Positions 19,238-28,110 of a stretch of DNA of 64,000 nucleotides are shown here, in pieces (position 1 is the stretch's first letter; each line of letters opens with the position of its first letter). The translations under genes were made by a program, and so were the position numbers. Below the pieces are notes generated by a model, which saw only the letters and a program-made list of their open reading frames with translations, was not told the origin of the DNA and ran no database searches. The stretch is from JBCDJI01 sp964351865. GTDB taxonomy: Bacteria > Verrucomicrobiota > Verrucomicrobiia > Methylacidiphilales > JBCBYL01. The DNA is taken from positions 110,940 through 174,939 of the forward strand of contig CAYGPJ010000001.1 in the NCBI GenBank assembly GCA_964351865.1. The letters run 5' to 3'.

Positions 19238-20221
19238 TTACCAGAAATTTGCCATTACTTCCGGTTCGACTTCATCATTCGAGCGCAGGCAGAAATCAAC
19301 TAGGGTTTCCACCGTCGTCTGAGCCAGGCACATGCGCGTATCCGCACCGGCGTAGTACACATTGAAGGTACCGTCCGGCAGGATCACCCCACCGGAGGTG
19401 AAGACCACATTGGGAACCTGCCCCATGCACTCATAGTCTTTCTCAGCAGCGAGGATGAAATCCTTCGGAGCAGCCACCACTTTAGACGGATCTTCCAGGT
19501 CGAGCAGGGCCGCTCCTAGGTAGTAATTTTCAGTGGATGCCGTCATAGCTGTCGCGTGGTAAACGATCAGCCAGCCTTGTGGGGTTTTAATCGGGATACA
19601 TCCGGCACCCGCTTTGTGTTTGGACCACATGGTCGCAGGCAGATCCACCGGCATGGCCTGCCCCCAGAATACCAGATCGGGAGAATAGTTCACCCAGATA
19701 CGACCCGTGCCGTCAATATTCTGTGGACGGTCCAAGCGGCAATAGAGTCCGTTGATTTTTTCCGGAAACAGCACGCCATTACGATTTGATGGTTCGGAGA
19801 GATAGGGCAGGGTTTTAAAATTTTTAAAATCCTTGGTGGTCGAAATGGTTAATACACTACCCAGTCCACCCAACCAGGAGGCATAAAGCAGGTAAAAGGT
19901 TCCATCTATCTCCGTCACCCGAATATCAAAGCGTAACCCGCGCCCGACTCGTTTTTCTGTTTCACTCAGCGGGATATCCAACGGTTGGGGGTCGATGTCA
20001 AAGTTGATACCATCATCACTCTGAGCCAGATGAAAGACTACTTCACGTCGCAGGTTCTCAACACGGAGCACCAGCAATATTTTACCCTCAAACCAGGTGG
20101 CACCTGCATTAAAGACACAGGAACAGGGCACCGGCATCTGGTCGGGGGTAATAATCGGGTTGGCAGGATGACGCGTCAGTGGCGTCGTCCATATTTTGGC
20201 TTCTTTCGTTTCAGTTATCAT
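19238..20221 (-). CDS. GH130 beta-mannoside phosphorylase
   Basis: This is a 327-residue GH130 protein. The start at 20221 is set by a strong ribosome-binding site (AAAGGAAA), although the frame stays open to 20341 inside the transporter gene's tail. Family marks are FNAGATWFEGKILLVLRVE near residue 40, RFDIRVTEIDG with likely catalytic Asp99, NRNGVLFPEKINGLYCRLDR split around residue 150, KAGAGCIPIKTPQGW and VYYAGADTR. It is shorter than the mannosylglucose phosphorylase at 1082 and belongs to the branch containing beta-1,4-mannooligosaccharide phosphorylases. It has no signal peptide. It follows the GPH symporter by 23 bp, consistent with phosphorolysis of imported beta-mannosides to mannose 1-phosphate. 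Confidence 0.9.
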   Translation of the reverse strand: MITETKEAKIWTTPLTRHPANPIITPDQMPVPCSCVFNAGATWFEGKILLVLRVENLRREVVFHLAQSDDGINFDIDPQPLDIPLSETEKRVGRGLRFDIRVTEIDGTFYLLYASWLGGLGSVLTISTTKDFKNFKTLPYLSEPSNRNGVLFPEKINGLYCRLDRPQNIDGTGRIWVNYSPDLVFWGQAMPVDLPATMWSKHKAGAGCIPIKTPQGWLIVYHATAMTASTENYYLGAALLDLEDPSKVVAAPKDFILAAEKDYECMGQVPNVVFTSGGVILPDGTFNVYYAGADTRMCLAQTTVETLVDFCLRSNDEVEPEVMANFW

Positions 20222-20244
20222 AGGGTTTCCTTTCGCATTGTGTT

Positions 20245-21684
20245 TTAAGCTTTTGCGGCACGGGCACGACGCCACTCGAGAATCCGACGCATCCGGTGCA
20301 TTTTTGTTTTGTTCAACGGGTAAAAGATCAACAGCAGACACGCAAACCCCACGAAAACGGCTGGAATGACCGCATCCAGCGCACGCATCATTGTCAGGGT
20401 GCTTTCCGTCTGGGAACCGGTCAGGCTGGCATCAAAGCCGGTAAAATTGAGAATCACGCCCGAGAACAACAGTGCCAACGAGACCGCCAGCTTATTGGCC
20501 CAGTTCTGCACCGCACTGAACATGCCCTCGCGGCGGGTGCCATAGTTGAATTCATCGTAATCACAGACATCGGCGATCATTGAAAACGCCAACGCCCAAA
20601 CCGCTCCCAGTCCCGGGGCAGTCAGCGCTGCGGGAATCAATTGCAGCCACGGATTAGCCGGAGTGTAGAAAAACCATTTGCTCAATGCCCCTAAAGCGGC
20701 CGAGGCTAATATAATCATCAGCACCTTGCGTTTGCCAAAGCGATTGGCCACGCCGCAAATCAACGGCATGGCGACCAATGTGCCTAGATTAAAGACGGTG
20801 CCGACCGCACCGAATAAGGTGGAGGCCGCTTTTTTGTCGCCATCAAAAATATAGTAAATGTTGATATATAGTGCCATTTGCATCACCAGCAGGATGCCGC
20901 ACAGCACACTGACGATGACTCCCACGACCAGCAGGAACGGGCGACAAGTCATCGTTTCCTTGAAGCTCTTAAACACGCTGATTTTTGCCGCTTTGACGGT
21001 GGCGACATTTCGCTCCTTACACAGAAAAACCGTCATTAAGACACACCCGACAATGATCAGGGACGTACCTCCGGCTACCCACTGCATGCCGTTGAGTGTA
21101 TCCGCAAAAATATCGCGCTGGGTCAGCCAATACAGCCACTGGATGGCAAAGCCGCTGATGAAACCAAAGATGGCACGGTACGTCTGGATCTCGGTTCGCT
21201 CTTCATATGACGGACTCATCTCCGCCCCGAGCGCCAGATACGGCACGCCGAATACCGTGAAGCAGGTATAGAATAATAATGAAGCAACCAGAAAAAACGC
21301 GAAGAGCTGCATCTCCCCCATTCCGCGGGGCAGTTGCCACATCAGGACAAAGAGCAGCGCACTGAGCAACCCGCCAACCAGGATAAACGGTTTGCGGCGA
21401 CCGTTTTTGGATTCGAAACGGTCACTGATCACCCCCATCAACGGATCGGTGAAGGCATCCCAGATGCGAGGAATCGCCAGCAAGGTGCCCACCAAAGCGG
21501 GGTTCATCCCGAGTGTCACATTCAACACGGGATTCGCCATCATATTGACGGTGTTGTTCAGGTTGTGCTCTGCAAAGCCGCCTAGGCCGAAGGCCAGCTT
21601 CGAACGAAACGGCACCTTCGCCTCGTCAGCGGCAGACTCTACTGCTGAAGTGGGAGGGACTGAGTGGGTGCCGTGTGCTTTCAT
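20245..21684 (-). CDS. GPH-family glycoside:cation symporter (MFS)
   Basis: This 479-residue membrane protein has about twelve hydrophobic segments. Typical glycoside-pentoside-hexuronide:cation symporter motifs are LAFGLGGFAEHNLNN at the first helix, PRIWDAFTDPLMGVISDR in the helix 2-3 loop, GRRKPFIL and a later DVCDYDEFNYGTRREGM. MelB-type carriers import sugars with sodium or protons. It is the only sugar transporter in the locus and the first gene after the terminator at 21722-21752. It therefore likely starts a transcription unit with GH130, the two small secreted proteins and three sulfatases. The imported substrate is probably a mannose-containing oligosaccharide, judged from the GH130 gene 23 bp downstream. 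Confidence 0.93.
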   Translation of the reverse strand: MKAHGTHSVPPTSAVESAADEAKVPFRSKLAFGLGGFAEHNLNNTVNMMANPVLNVTLGMNPALVGTLLAIPRIWDAFTDPLMGVISDRFESKNGRRKPFILVGGLLSALLFVLMWQLPRGMGEMQLFAFFLVASLLFYTCFTVFGVPYLALGAEMSPSYEERTEIQTYRAIFGFISGFAIQWLYWLTQRDIFADTLNGMQWVAGGTSLIIVGCVLMTVFLCKERNVATVKAAKISVFKSFKETMTCRPFLLVVGVIVSVLCGILLVMQMALYINIYYIFDGDKKAASTLFGAVGTVFNLGTLVAMPLICGVANRFGKRKVLMIILASAALGALSKWFFYTPANPWLQLIPAALTAPGLGAVWALAFSMIADVCDYDEFNYGTRREGMFSAVQNWANKLAVSLALLFSGVILNFTGFDASLTGSQTESTLTMMRALDAVIPAVFVGFACLLLIFYPLNKTKMHRMRRILEWRRARAAKA

Positions 21685-21721
21685 GGTCGATTAAAGGTCT
21701 TTTCTGAAGAGACAAGTGAAC

Positions 21722-21752
21722 AAAAAGGGCGTCCGGTTTGCTCCGGACGCCC
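21722..21752 (-). terminator. Intrinsic terminator after PEP-CTERM gene
   Basis: A perfect 10-bp GC-rich stem (GGGCGTCCGG at 21727-21736 and CCGGACGCCC at 21743-21752) encloses a 6-base loop. On the minus strand it is followed by five T residues (21726-21722). It lies about 40 bp past the stop of the PEP-CTERM gene and 40 bp before the GPH symporter start. It therefore separates two transcription units or gives partial read-through. Confidence 0.9.
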
Positions 21753-21790
21753 CTGAACTGAAATACATATTAACGTCAAAAGCGAAGCCA

Positions 21791-22645
21791 CTACGCCGCA
21801 CGGTAACGGCGCAGGAAGAATAAGCCTCCCAACCCCATTCCCAATAGCAGAGCCGTAGATGGCTCGGGGACCTGGGTAACGGAAATATTATCCACATAAA
21901 ACTCGACGTTACCCGTGCCAGTACTACCCGTGTTCTGGAAATTAATTACACTTAAATCAGAAACGTTAGTATTGAATGCAAGACCAGACCCGGAATAAGC
22001 GACCGCGCTAGTCCCCAGATTGGTTACCACCAGATCATATGTATCTGTTGCAGTCGTCAGATCGTTAATAGTGAGTGTATAATTGTACCAAGTATTAGTC
22101 GTAATATTGCCTGCACCTGAACCAATCACGACATTACTACCACTAGCCCTATTCATCAAAGCACCATCAAATCTGCGTGTCATCAGCTGGATGCCGGTGC
22201 CCCCGGTGCCTGTCAAAAACAGAGATGGATTCTGACTCGAAAAGTCCGTCAGCATATCGAAACTGACCGTTAACTGTTGACTGGCGTCATAACTTGCAGC
22301 CCCGGGATTGGATGCATTTAGGGCTAGGAAGTTATGCTGGAAGCCCATATTGGCGGCAGATACTGCGTCCTGATCACGATAGTATGCTGACTGCGTGCTT
22401 GAGGCGGCAGGACTCACTTTAGTGTTCACAATCGATACGTTTTGCTGATCGGTATTGTTAAACGTGCCCCAGTTTTGAATGGCAAATTGATTCGTATCAT
22501 CCACGGTGCTACCATTCGTACCGGCAGTGCTTGTCCCCAAGGTTTGAGTTTCGAAGCCTTCCGTAAAGATTGTAATCTGTGCATCCGCAGAAGTCGCAAA
22601 AATCGCGGCAATCGCGACGGTGGATAATACTTTCATCATTTTCAT
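21791..22645 (-). CDS. PEP-CTERM sorted extracellular protein
   Basis: This 284-residue protein has a signal peptide (start at 22645 with AAGAGA upstream; MKMMKVLST...SADA). It ends in the sorting signal VPEPSTALLLGMGLGG, a hydrophobic helix and the basic tail RRYRAA. PEP-CTERM proteins are cleaved by an exosortase, which is not in this window, and end up at the surface or in the extracellular matrix. The body is Thr/Ser/Gly/Asn-rich and looks like a concanavalin-like beta-sandwich (FTEGFETQ early, VEFYVDNISVTQ late), a layout often found in glycan-binding PEP-CTERM proteins. It sits between sulfatases and the transporter and ends at the terminator, so a role in binding the substrate or attaching to algal surfaces is plausible. 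Confidence 0.9.
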   Translation of the reverse strand: MKMMKVLSTVAIAAIFATSADAQITIFTEGFETQTLGTSTAGTNGSTVDDTNQFAIQNWGTFNNTDQQNVSIVNTKVSPAASSTQSAYYRDQDAVSAANMGFQHNFLALNASNPGAASYDASQQLTVSFDMLTDFSSQNPSLFLTGTGGTGIQLMTRRFDGALMNRASGSNVVIGSGAGNITTNTWYNYTLTINDLTTATDTYDLVVTNLGTSAVAYSGSGLAFNTNVSDLSVINFQNTGSTGTGNVEFYVDNISVTQVPEPSTALLLGMGLGGLFFLRRYRAA

Positions 22646-22720
22646 AGTTCTCTTGTTCCTTGTTTCTATATTCGAGTTCATTTAGTTATTATTGTAATAT
22701 TGATTTATTTCACAATTAAC

Positions 22721-22746
22721 ATTTTATTCTAACAGTAGAATAAAAT
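22721..22746. repeat. AT-rich perfect palindrome between sulfatase and PEP-CTERM genes
   Basis: Perfect 11-bp arms ATTTTATTCTA (22721-22731) and TAGAATAAAAT (22736-22746) flank a 4-base loop. The stem is almost all A/T and no T-run follows on the minus strand. It is therefore a weak terminator at best and could be an operator for the PEP-CTERM gene 76 bp downstream. A related half (TAGAATAAGATTAAG) occurs at about 12843, in the gap before the SGNH esterase gene. Confidence 0.4.
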
Positions 22747-22765
22747 AAGGCTAAATCGTCACTTT

Positions 22766-24487
22766 TCAGCGTCTTTCATACGAATTGGGCTTAAAGAACA
22801 CTCCCAGCGGTTTTCCGACCAAGGCCTCGGCTTGGGCGTGCAGGTCTTTCTTGACCGCATCATACTCCGGGTTATCCGTGAGATTAGTCCACGCATAAGG
22901 ATCATTTTCCATATCATAGAGCTCCGAACTGCCGTCCGGGCAGATGATGTAACGGAATCGTTCCGAACGCACCGAATAGATTTGTGCCTCGGGCTTTCCA
23001 ACCGCTTCGAGAATCGTGCTTTTGGTACCCCACTGGCTCAGGTTCTTGGCGGAGATCGCAGTCAAATTGACCTCTGGCCCCGACCAGCTTCCCTGTTCCG
23101 GGTCTTGCAGTAAGGGAACGAGGCTGTGGCCATCCAGCTTGAGGTGCGGGTGGGGCTGTGCGGGCAGTCCCGCCATTTCGATAAACGTCGGATACAGATC
23201 GATCAAAGATACCGGCTGGCGACAGGTCTGGCCCGATGCCACAGCCGGGCCTGCGAACACGAGCGGCACACGCGCGGACTCTTCCCAGACCGAGTTCTTA
23301 AAATTATAGAGTTTCTCACCCATGCTATAGCCATGATCCGAAGTCAGTACCACGATGGTATTATCGGCGAATCCATGAGCCTCCATGGCGTCCAGAATAC
23401 GACCCACCATGGCATCGGCAAAAGCGACGTTTGCGAGATAGGCCTGGGTCCATTGCTTCATCAGGCCCAGCTTGACCTTCTTCTGATATTTCTCATGCCC
23501 GCCGGTCATACTGACCTTGCCTTTCGCGAAATCCTGATAGAGAAATGGAGCACAGTCTTCCAAGTCATCTTCTTTAATCGAGGCGAGTTGAATCTCTTCC
23601 AACGGGAACATATCGAAATACTGCTGAGGAGCCACCAGCGGTGCGTGCGGGCGGTTGATGCCGATATTCAAAAAGAACGGTTGGCTCGCACCAGTTGCCG
23701 CCCGCTGAGCAAAGAAGTGTTCTGCATATTCCGCTAACAACTCATCCGGCAGTTTGCCCCGATCCGTCTCAGAGGCATAGTGAAAGGGTTGATTGTACAG
23801 ATACCAGCCGGTATAGCCTTCAAAGTCTGTTTTAGGATCAGCCGGCGTGGCAGGAACATCGGAGAGCGGCACGAAAAAACTCAGCGGATAGATTTCCGGC
23901 ATAGCGGGATGCGGGGCAGCCAAATCAAAATTCATATCGTTATTCTCCTCGTCTTTCAATCCGGAACCCTTGAACGGGAACGGCCCCCAACTCGGTTTGG
24001 GACCATAGACCCGATGACCATTAGCATCCGTCCAATCGCTCCAGCGCTCGCCGTAATTGTGATCAATTTTACCCGCGCCATGCACGTCGTAGCCATGCTC
24101 TTTAAAATACTGCACCCAGGTTTTGGTTGGTTTAAAAATGTCGTGCTGCCATGCGATGCGATACTTGCCGTCCCGATTCTCATTCGGATTACCGTAATAA
24201 TTCGTCGTATGCGGGTACAAACTGGTCAGCATACTCGGCCGCGAGGGAGCACACAGCGGGGCATTGGCGGCCGCATTGAGAAACTTTACTCCACGTGCTG
24301 CCAGCTTATCGATATGCGGTGTGATGGCTTGCGGATGTCCCCCGAAGCCTTCCACGGAGTCATTCAAGTCATCCAGAATGATAAACAATATGTTGGGTTG
24401 CTCCGCCGCCGCAATCGAATGAGTTTGGAAAAAGCCAAAGGCAACTAATACACCGAGACATGCAAGCGTTGTGGAGTAAATTTTCAT
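22766..24487 (-). CDS. Sulfatase (S1, iduronate-2-sulfatase-like), secreted
   Basis: This is a 573-residue type I sulfatase. The start at 24487 gives a signal peptide (MKIYSTTLAC...SIAAA) with GGAAC upstream; the frame runs on to 24532 into the neighbouring sulfatase gene. The formylglycine site is C79-A-P-S-R in APLCAPSRPSMLTSLYPH. The metal site opens with IILDDLND, and VVLTSDHGYSMGEK is the later Asp-His block. The protein resembles choline/iduronate-type sulfatases with a long insertion rich in aromatic residues between residues 110 and 220. It lies 16 bp downstream of the sulfatase at 24504 in one operon led by the GHL6-type protein. Formylglycine maturation and export are required for activity; the substrate is unknown. 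Confidence 0.93.
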   Translation of the reverse strand: MKIYSTTLACLGVLVAFGFFQTHSIAAAEQPNILFIILDDLNDSVEGFGGHPQAITPHIDKLAARGVKFLNAAANAPLCAPSRPSMLTSLYPHTTNYYGNPNENRDGKYRIAWQHDIFKPTKTWVQYFKEHGYDVHGAGKIDHNYGERWSDWTDANGHRVYGPKPSWGPFPFKGSGLKDEENNDMNFDLAAPHPAMPEIYPLSFFVPLSDVPATPADPKTDFEGYTGWYLYNQPFHYASETDRGKLPDELLAEYAEHFFAQRAATGASQPFFLNIGINRPHAPLVAPQQYFDMFPLEEIQLASIKEDDLEDCAPFLYQDFAKGKVSMTGGHEKYQKKVKLGLMKQWTQAYLANVAFADAMVGRILDAMEAHGFADNTIVVLTSDHGYSMGEKLYNFKNSVWEESARVPLVFAGPAVASGQTCRQPVSLIDLYPTFIEMAGLPAQPHPHLKLDGHSLVPLLQDPEQGSWSGPEVNLTAISAKNLSQWGTKSTILEAVGKPEAQIYSVRSERFRYIICPDGSSELYDMENDPYAWTNLTDNPEYDAVKKDLHAQAEALVGKPLGVFFKPNSYERR

Positions 24488-24503
24488 CTGTTGTTCCATC
24501 TGT

Positions 24504-25943
24504 TTAAAATTGAGGCTCAATGGGAGTATCATAACCGAAGGTATCTTTCGCCGTCTGGAGCAACTGCTGCATCTGCTGAAGTTGCTGGGCGTATTCAGGA
24601 TTTAAGTACTGGTTCCTCATTTCCCGAGGATCAGCAGCCAAGTCGTAAAGTTCACCAATATCCTCCGGCAAATCCGGGTGATGAATATATTTCCAACGAT
24701 CGGTGCGGACAGCAAGCATGGTGGGAATTCCCGGCGCATACTGCTCCTGAAAATACTGATAGAAGACATACTCACGCCAGTCGTCAGGCGTCTCACCGTC
24801 GAGCACCGGCAGTAAAGATCGACCTTGAAATTGAGCGTCAGGCTCGGCACCGGCCAGCTCTAGGAAGGTCGGTGCCACGTCAATATTCACACAGGGCGCC
24901 TTGACCGTGGTTCCAGCTGGAATGAGCGCAGGATAACGCATCACAAAAGGCACCCGGATCGACTCTTCGTAGGCGAGCCGCTTGTCGTTGCGACGGTGCT
25001 CGCCGAGGAAGTAGCCATTGTCCGACGTGAAGATCAGCACGGTGTTATCCAACTCACCGATTTCTTGCAGTGTCGCGTAAATGCGCCCCACGCTTTCATC
25101 CACAGCCAGAATGCAGCGCAGATGATTCATCATCTTTTGCTGCAAGTGCCACTTCTCCCAATTTTTTGGCGCAATCCGCTCAGGTGTGGGCTGGTCACGA
25201 TTCTGGTGAAAGACTTCATTGTGCACGCCGTATTTCGCGGCATGGCGCTGCCAGGCTGGACGATCGGACATATCGTAAGTAAAGCTCTCGGGTGCCTCTC
25301 CAAAGGCTTGCCCCGGCCAGGCATCTACATGGCGCTGAGCCGGTGTCATCGGATCGTGATTCGCCTTGTGCATAACAAATAGGCAAAACGGCTTATCCGC
25401 CTCGCGCTGTTCACGTAGCCAAGTCTCGGTGTAATCAGTCAAGATATCTGTAGTGTAGCCTTCGATCTGAGTTTCCACCCCATTCACGTTGAGCTTCGGA
25501 TTCGTGTACGTCCCCTGCCCTTTGAAGCTGAGCCAGTAGTCGAAGCCTGCGCGTGGTCGTGCATGATGCTCCATGTGCCACTTGCCGATGTAAGCAGTCT
25601 GATACGCTGCCGCCTGGAGCATACTCGGGAATATAGGGATTTTGGGATCACTCTGCTCGTTGTAGGTCACCCCATTGATGTGACCATATGCGCCCGTCAA
25701 AATGGCTGCGCGACTGGGGGAACACAAGGAAGTGCTGACGAAGAAATTCTCAAAAGCAGCACCTTCCGCCGCCAGCCGATCAATATTCGGCGTCTGCAAC
25801 CAGGGGTAACGCCCCTGATAACTGACCGCATCGGCCGCCTGATCATCCGTCATGATAAATACAAAATTAGGGCGCGGTGTATTGCTGGCCATGACGTTGG
25901 TCAGGCAAAGAACAATGATACCGATACGTATAAGGCTCTTCAT
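24504..25943 (-). CDS. Sulfatase (S1, N-acetylglucosamine-6-sulfatase-like), secreted
   Basis: This is a 479-residue type I sulfatase. The start at 25943 is fixed by AAGGAG eight bases upstream and by the signal peptide MKSLIRIGIIVLCL...VMAS; the frame extends to 26078 inside the upstream gene. The active-site motif is C74-S-P-S-R in SLCSPSRAAILTGAYGHING, preceded by the metal site IMTDDQAAD. The YIGKWHME and TSDNGYFLGEHRRNDKR blocks follow. It resembles the sulfatase at 14543-16156 in length and block order, so the two may act on similar positions of different linkages. It starts 4 bp after the stop of the GHL6-type gene, indicating tight coupling. Confidence 0.94.
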   Translation of the reverse strand: MKSLIRIGIIVLCLTNVMASNTPRPNFVFIMTDDQAADAVSYQGRYPWLQTPNIDRLAAEGAAFENFFVSTSLCSPSRAAILTGAYGHINGVTYNEQSDPKIPIFPSMLQAAAYQTAYIGKWHMEHHARPRAGFDYWLSFKGQGTYTNPKLNVNGVETQIEGYTTDILTDYTETWLREQREADKPFCLFVMHKANHDPMTPAQRHVDAWPGQAFGEAPESFTYDMSDRPAWQRHAAKYGVHNEVFHQNRDQPTPERIAPKNWEKWHLQQKMMNHLRCILAVDESVGRIYATLQEIGELDNTVLIFTSDNGYFLGEHRRNDKRLAYEESIRVPFVMRYPALIPAGTTVKAPCVNIDVAPTFLELAGAEPDAQFQGRSLLPVLDGETPDDWREYVFYQYFQEQYAPGIPTMLAVRTDRWKYIHHPDLPEDIGELYDLAADPREMRNQYLNPEYAQQLQQMQQLLQTAKDTFGYDTPIEPQF

Positions 25944-25947
25944 GAAT

Positions 25948-28065
25948 TCAACTCCTTGCGGAGGGATAAACGATTTCCAACACTTGCTGGCCCGCCACTC
26001 CGGTGGATTCAATCGTAATCGCCCAACCCCCATGGTCTGCATCCTGCACTTGGCTCCATTCGAATGAATCAATCGCACCTGACACTTCAGTAATGGACCG
26101 CACTTCTTCCGGCACTCTCAGCTTCAATTGGAAGGCACCTGTCGCGTGACGTTCATCCACCACTTCGAGATCCTGTGCCTTGCGCACGGGCACGTAGTGC
26201 AGCAGGTGCAGCACATAACGACTTTCAGCGGCCTGTTGATTCAAAGTCGCTAACAAGGTCTGCGGGCCGTCGTGCGTGACTAGCGGTGGGCCGAGTAACG
26301 ACCGCACAGCATCCTGCACCATCACACGCACCCACGGTGGTGCTTTCTTGTGGTAGATCGCAAAAAGCGGATGCCGGAAATAAAGTACCGACGCATTACG
26401 CACTGCCCCCGGCGCACCGGCCGCACCAGAAGCGGGGGTCTGTAAATGGGAACAAAAATGATTCCACGCCCGATCAAAGTAGGACTGACGCGTGCCCGCC
26501 AGCACTTCCGAATCTGCAACGGCAGCCACTTCTAATCCCCGTTGATACAAAACATGCGGCACCTGAGGTAGCGTTTCACCGATGCGTTCCGACGGCACGA
26601 TGTATTCTGCATAATCATTGAACTCATACGACTGACCGGCTGCGATGGCACCCTCACTATCGTTCGGACCACGACTGGTCAACCGCACCGGCCAGAGCTT
26701 TTCCGGAAATTCGTACCGCTCCGCATCTAACCCAGATTCGAAGGTGGCCAGAATGCGCCCCCCTTGCGCTACAAAAGCTGCAAGTTTTTCCGCCAGCTCA
26801 GCATTCACACATATGCTGTCTGGCAGCACCAACACCCGGTAGTCTTCAAAACAGGCGTCCACATCCACCACATCAAACTGAAACGCCCCTTCCTCCAACA
26901 CTCGCACACAGGCACTCAAGCTGCCATCGACATGCAGCTCCGCCAGTTCCTTATCGCTCTTGATCGGTTGAGCAAACCCACACGACTCCGGGCTCAAAAC
27001 CGCCAACTCCGTGACCGGCTTGGCATTCACACACCAAGGCTCCAGACGTTCCACCTGTTCATACACGGCACCAATCAACTGATACGTTTCCGGACAAATC
27101 TGGCCGGATGGATGCAATTGATCTCCGATACAGCAGGTGCCGCCCGCCGCGATAATGCGAAAAATCTCATACTCCAGCGCGGGCTGTGGCTTGAACGAAT
27201 GGAAGTCGCCCCACTCCGTGTGGAACTTACCTGTCATACCGACGAAGGGTTTGCCCAAGGTGCGCACGTAACGCGCTACGATTGGGAAATGGGCATACCC
27301 CCACTGACCACTGCCCAGCGACTCCACCTCAAAGTGGCTGTACGCATCAGCTACAGCACGATGACGGGGGCCGATGTGACCCGCATTGTAAAAGATAGTA
27401 CAGTCCGGGCGATAGCTGCGCACATGCTCGGACATAGAGAGCTTGAAGCGATTAATCACTTCCACCCCAAACTGCTTACGCTCAATACGTGATTCGGGAT
27501 CACGTCCAGCCTTGACCATCTGCTGCACCGTCACCGGATTCGAATCAATGTGCGGCATCATAATATCGAAAAACACCCCTTCCACTGCAGGAAAGGTTTC
27601 CATCACATCACTCACAATATTCCGCAAATACTCTTCATAACCGGTATTGACCGCCAGAAAGCGGTAGAAGCAGCCTTCGAACTTACCGGGGCCGCTCAAG
27701 CCGCCTGATTCATCCATCACTAACCATTCGGGATGTTCACGCGCCACTTTATCATCAAACTGTACGGTCAGATAAATCGTAGTGCGGATACCCGCATCGC
27801 GGCAGGCATCGAGTTGTTCGCGTAGCAGATCCCGTCCATTTAAATGCGGATGGATCAACTCCTGAAAACGCTTACTCTGGTAATACAGCCAGCCGTGGTG
27901 GCAGCGTCCAAAAAGATTAATTTGGTTTACATGAGCCTGCTTGAGGGTGTCGACAAAAGCATTCGGATCGAAGTCAGCGCCAATCTGTTCCAGTACCTCG
28001 CTGGTATGAAAATCCAGATGAACTTGGCGAAAAGGTAAGCGGGGAGCATTTGATGCTGCGTTCAT
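25948..28065 (-). CDS. GHL6-type putative glycoside hydrolase with trimerisation-like domain
   Basis: This 705-residue protein begins RLPFRQVHLDFHTSEV, the hallmark opening of the hypothetical glycosyl hydrolase 6 (GHL6) group of TIM-barrel proteins. Later blocks are INLFGRCHHGWLYY, EGVFFDIMMP, TIFYNAGHIGPR and FVGMTGKFHTEWGDFH, whose acidic and His residues probably line the active site. Residues about 385-480 (VLVLPDSICVNAELAEKL, FVAQGGRILATF) form the glutamine-amidotransferase-like domain found with beta-galactosidase and fucosidase relatives. No signal peptide is seen, so it is probably cytoplasmic. It is followed 4 bp later by a sulfatase gene, and the pseudopilin and LacI genes lie upstream. 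The sugar released is unknown. Confidence 0.78.
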   Translation of the reverse strand: MNAASNAPRLPFRQVHLDFHTSEVLEQIGADFDPNAFVDTLKQAHVNQINLFGRCHHGWLYYQSKRFQELIHPHLNGRDLLREQLDACRDAGIRTTIYLTVQFDDKVAREHPEWLVMDESGGLSGPGKFEGCFYRFLAVNTGYEEYLRNIVSDVMETFPAVEGVFFDIMMPHIDSNPVTVQQMVKAGRDPESRIERKQFGVEVINRFKLSMSEHVRSYRPDCTIFYNAGHIGPRHRAVADAYSHFEVESLGSGQWGYAHFPIVARYVRTLGKPFVGMTGKFHTEWGDFHSFKPQPALEYEIFRIIAAGGTCCIGDQLHPSGQICPETYQLIGAVYEQVERLEPWCVNAKPVTELAVLSPESCGFAQPIKSDKELAELHVDGSLSACVRVLEEGAFQFDVVDVDACFEDYRVLVLPDSICVNAELAEKLAAFVAQGGRILATFESGLDAERYEFPEKLWPVRLTSRGPNDSEGAIAAGQSYEFNDYAEYIVPSERIGETLPQVPHVLYQRGLEVAAVADSEVLAGTRQSYFDRAWNHFCSHLQTPASGAAGAPGAVRNASVLYFRHPLFAIYHKKAPPWVRVMVQDAVRSLLGPPLVTHDGPQTLLATLNQQAAESRYVLHLLHYVPVRKAQDLEVVDERHATGAFQLKLRVPEEVRSITEVSGAIDSFEWSQVQDADHGGWAITIESTGVAGQQVLEIVYPSARS

Positions 28066-28110
28066 TATCTTTTTTATGCGCTGTTGATAAGTGCTAATTT
28101 AGCGAGCAGA

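Noticed and set aside
26764..27492. Plus-strand frame of 242 codons opposite the GHL6-type gene
   Set aside because: It is Arg/His/Thr-rich without domain sense and lies fully antisense to a clear gene.
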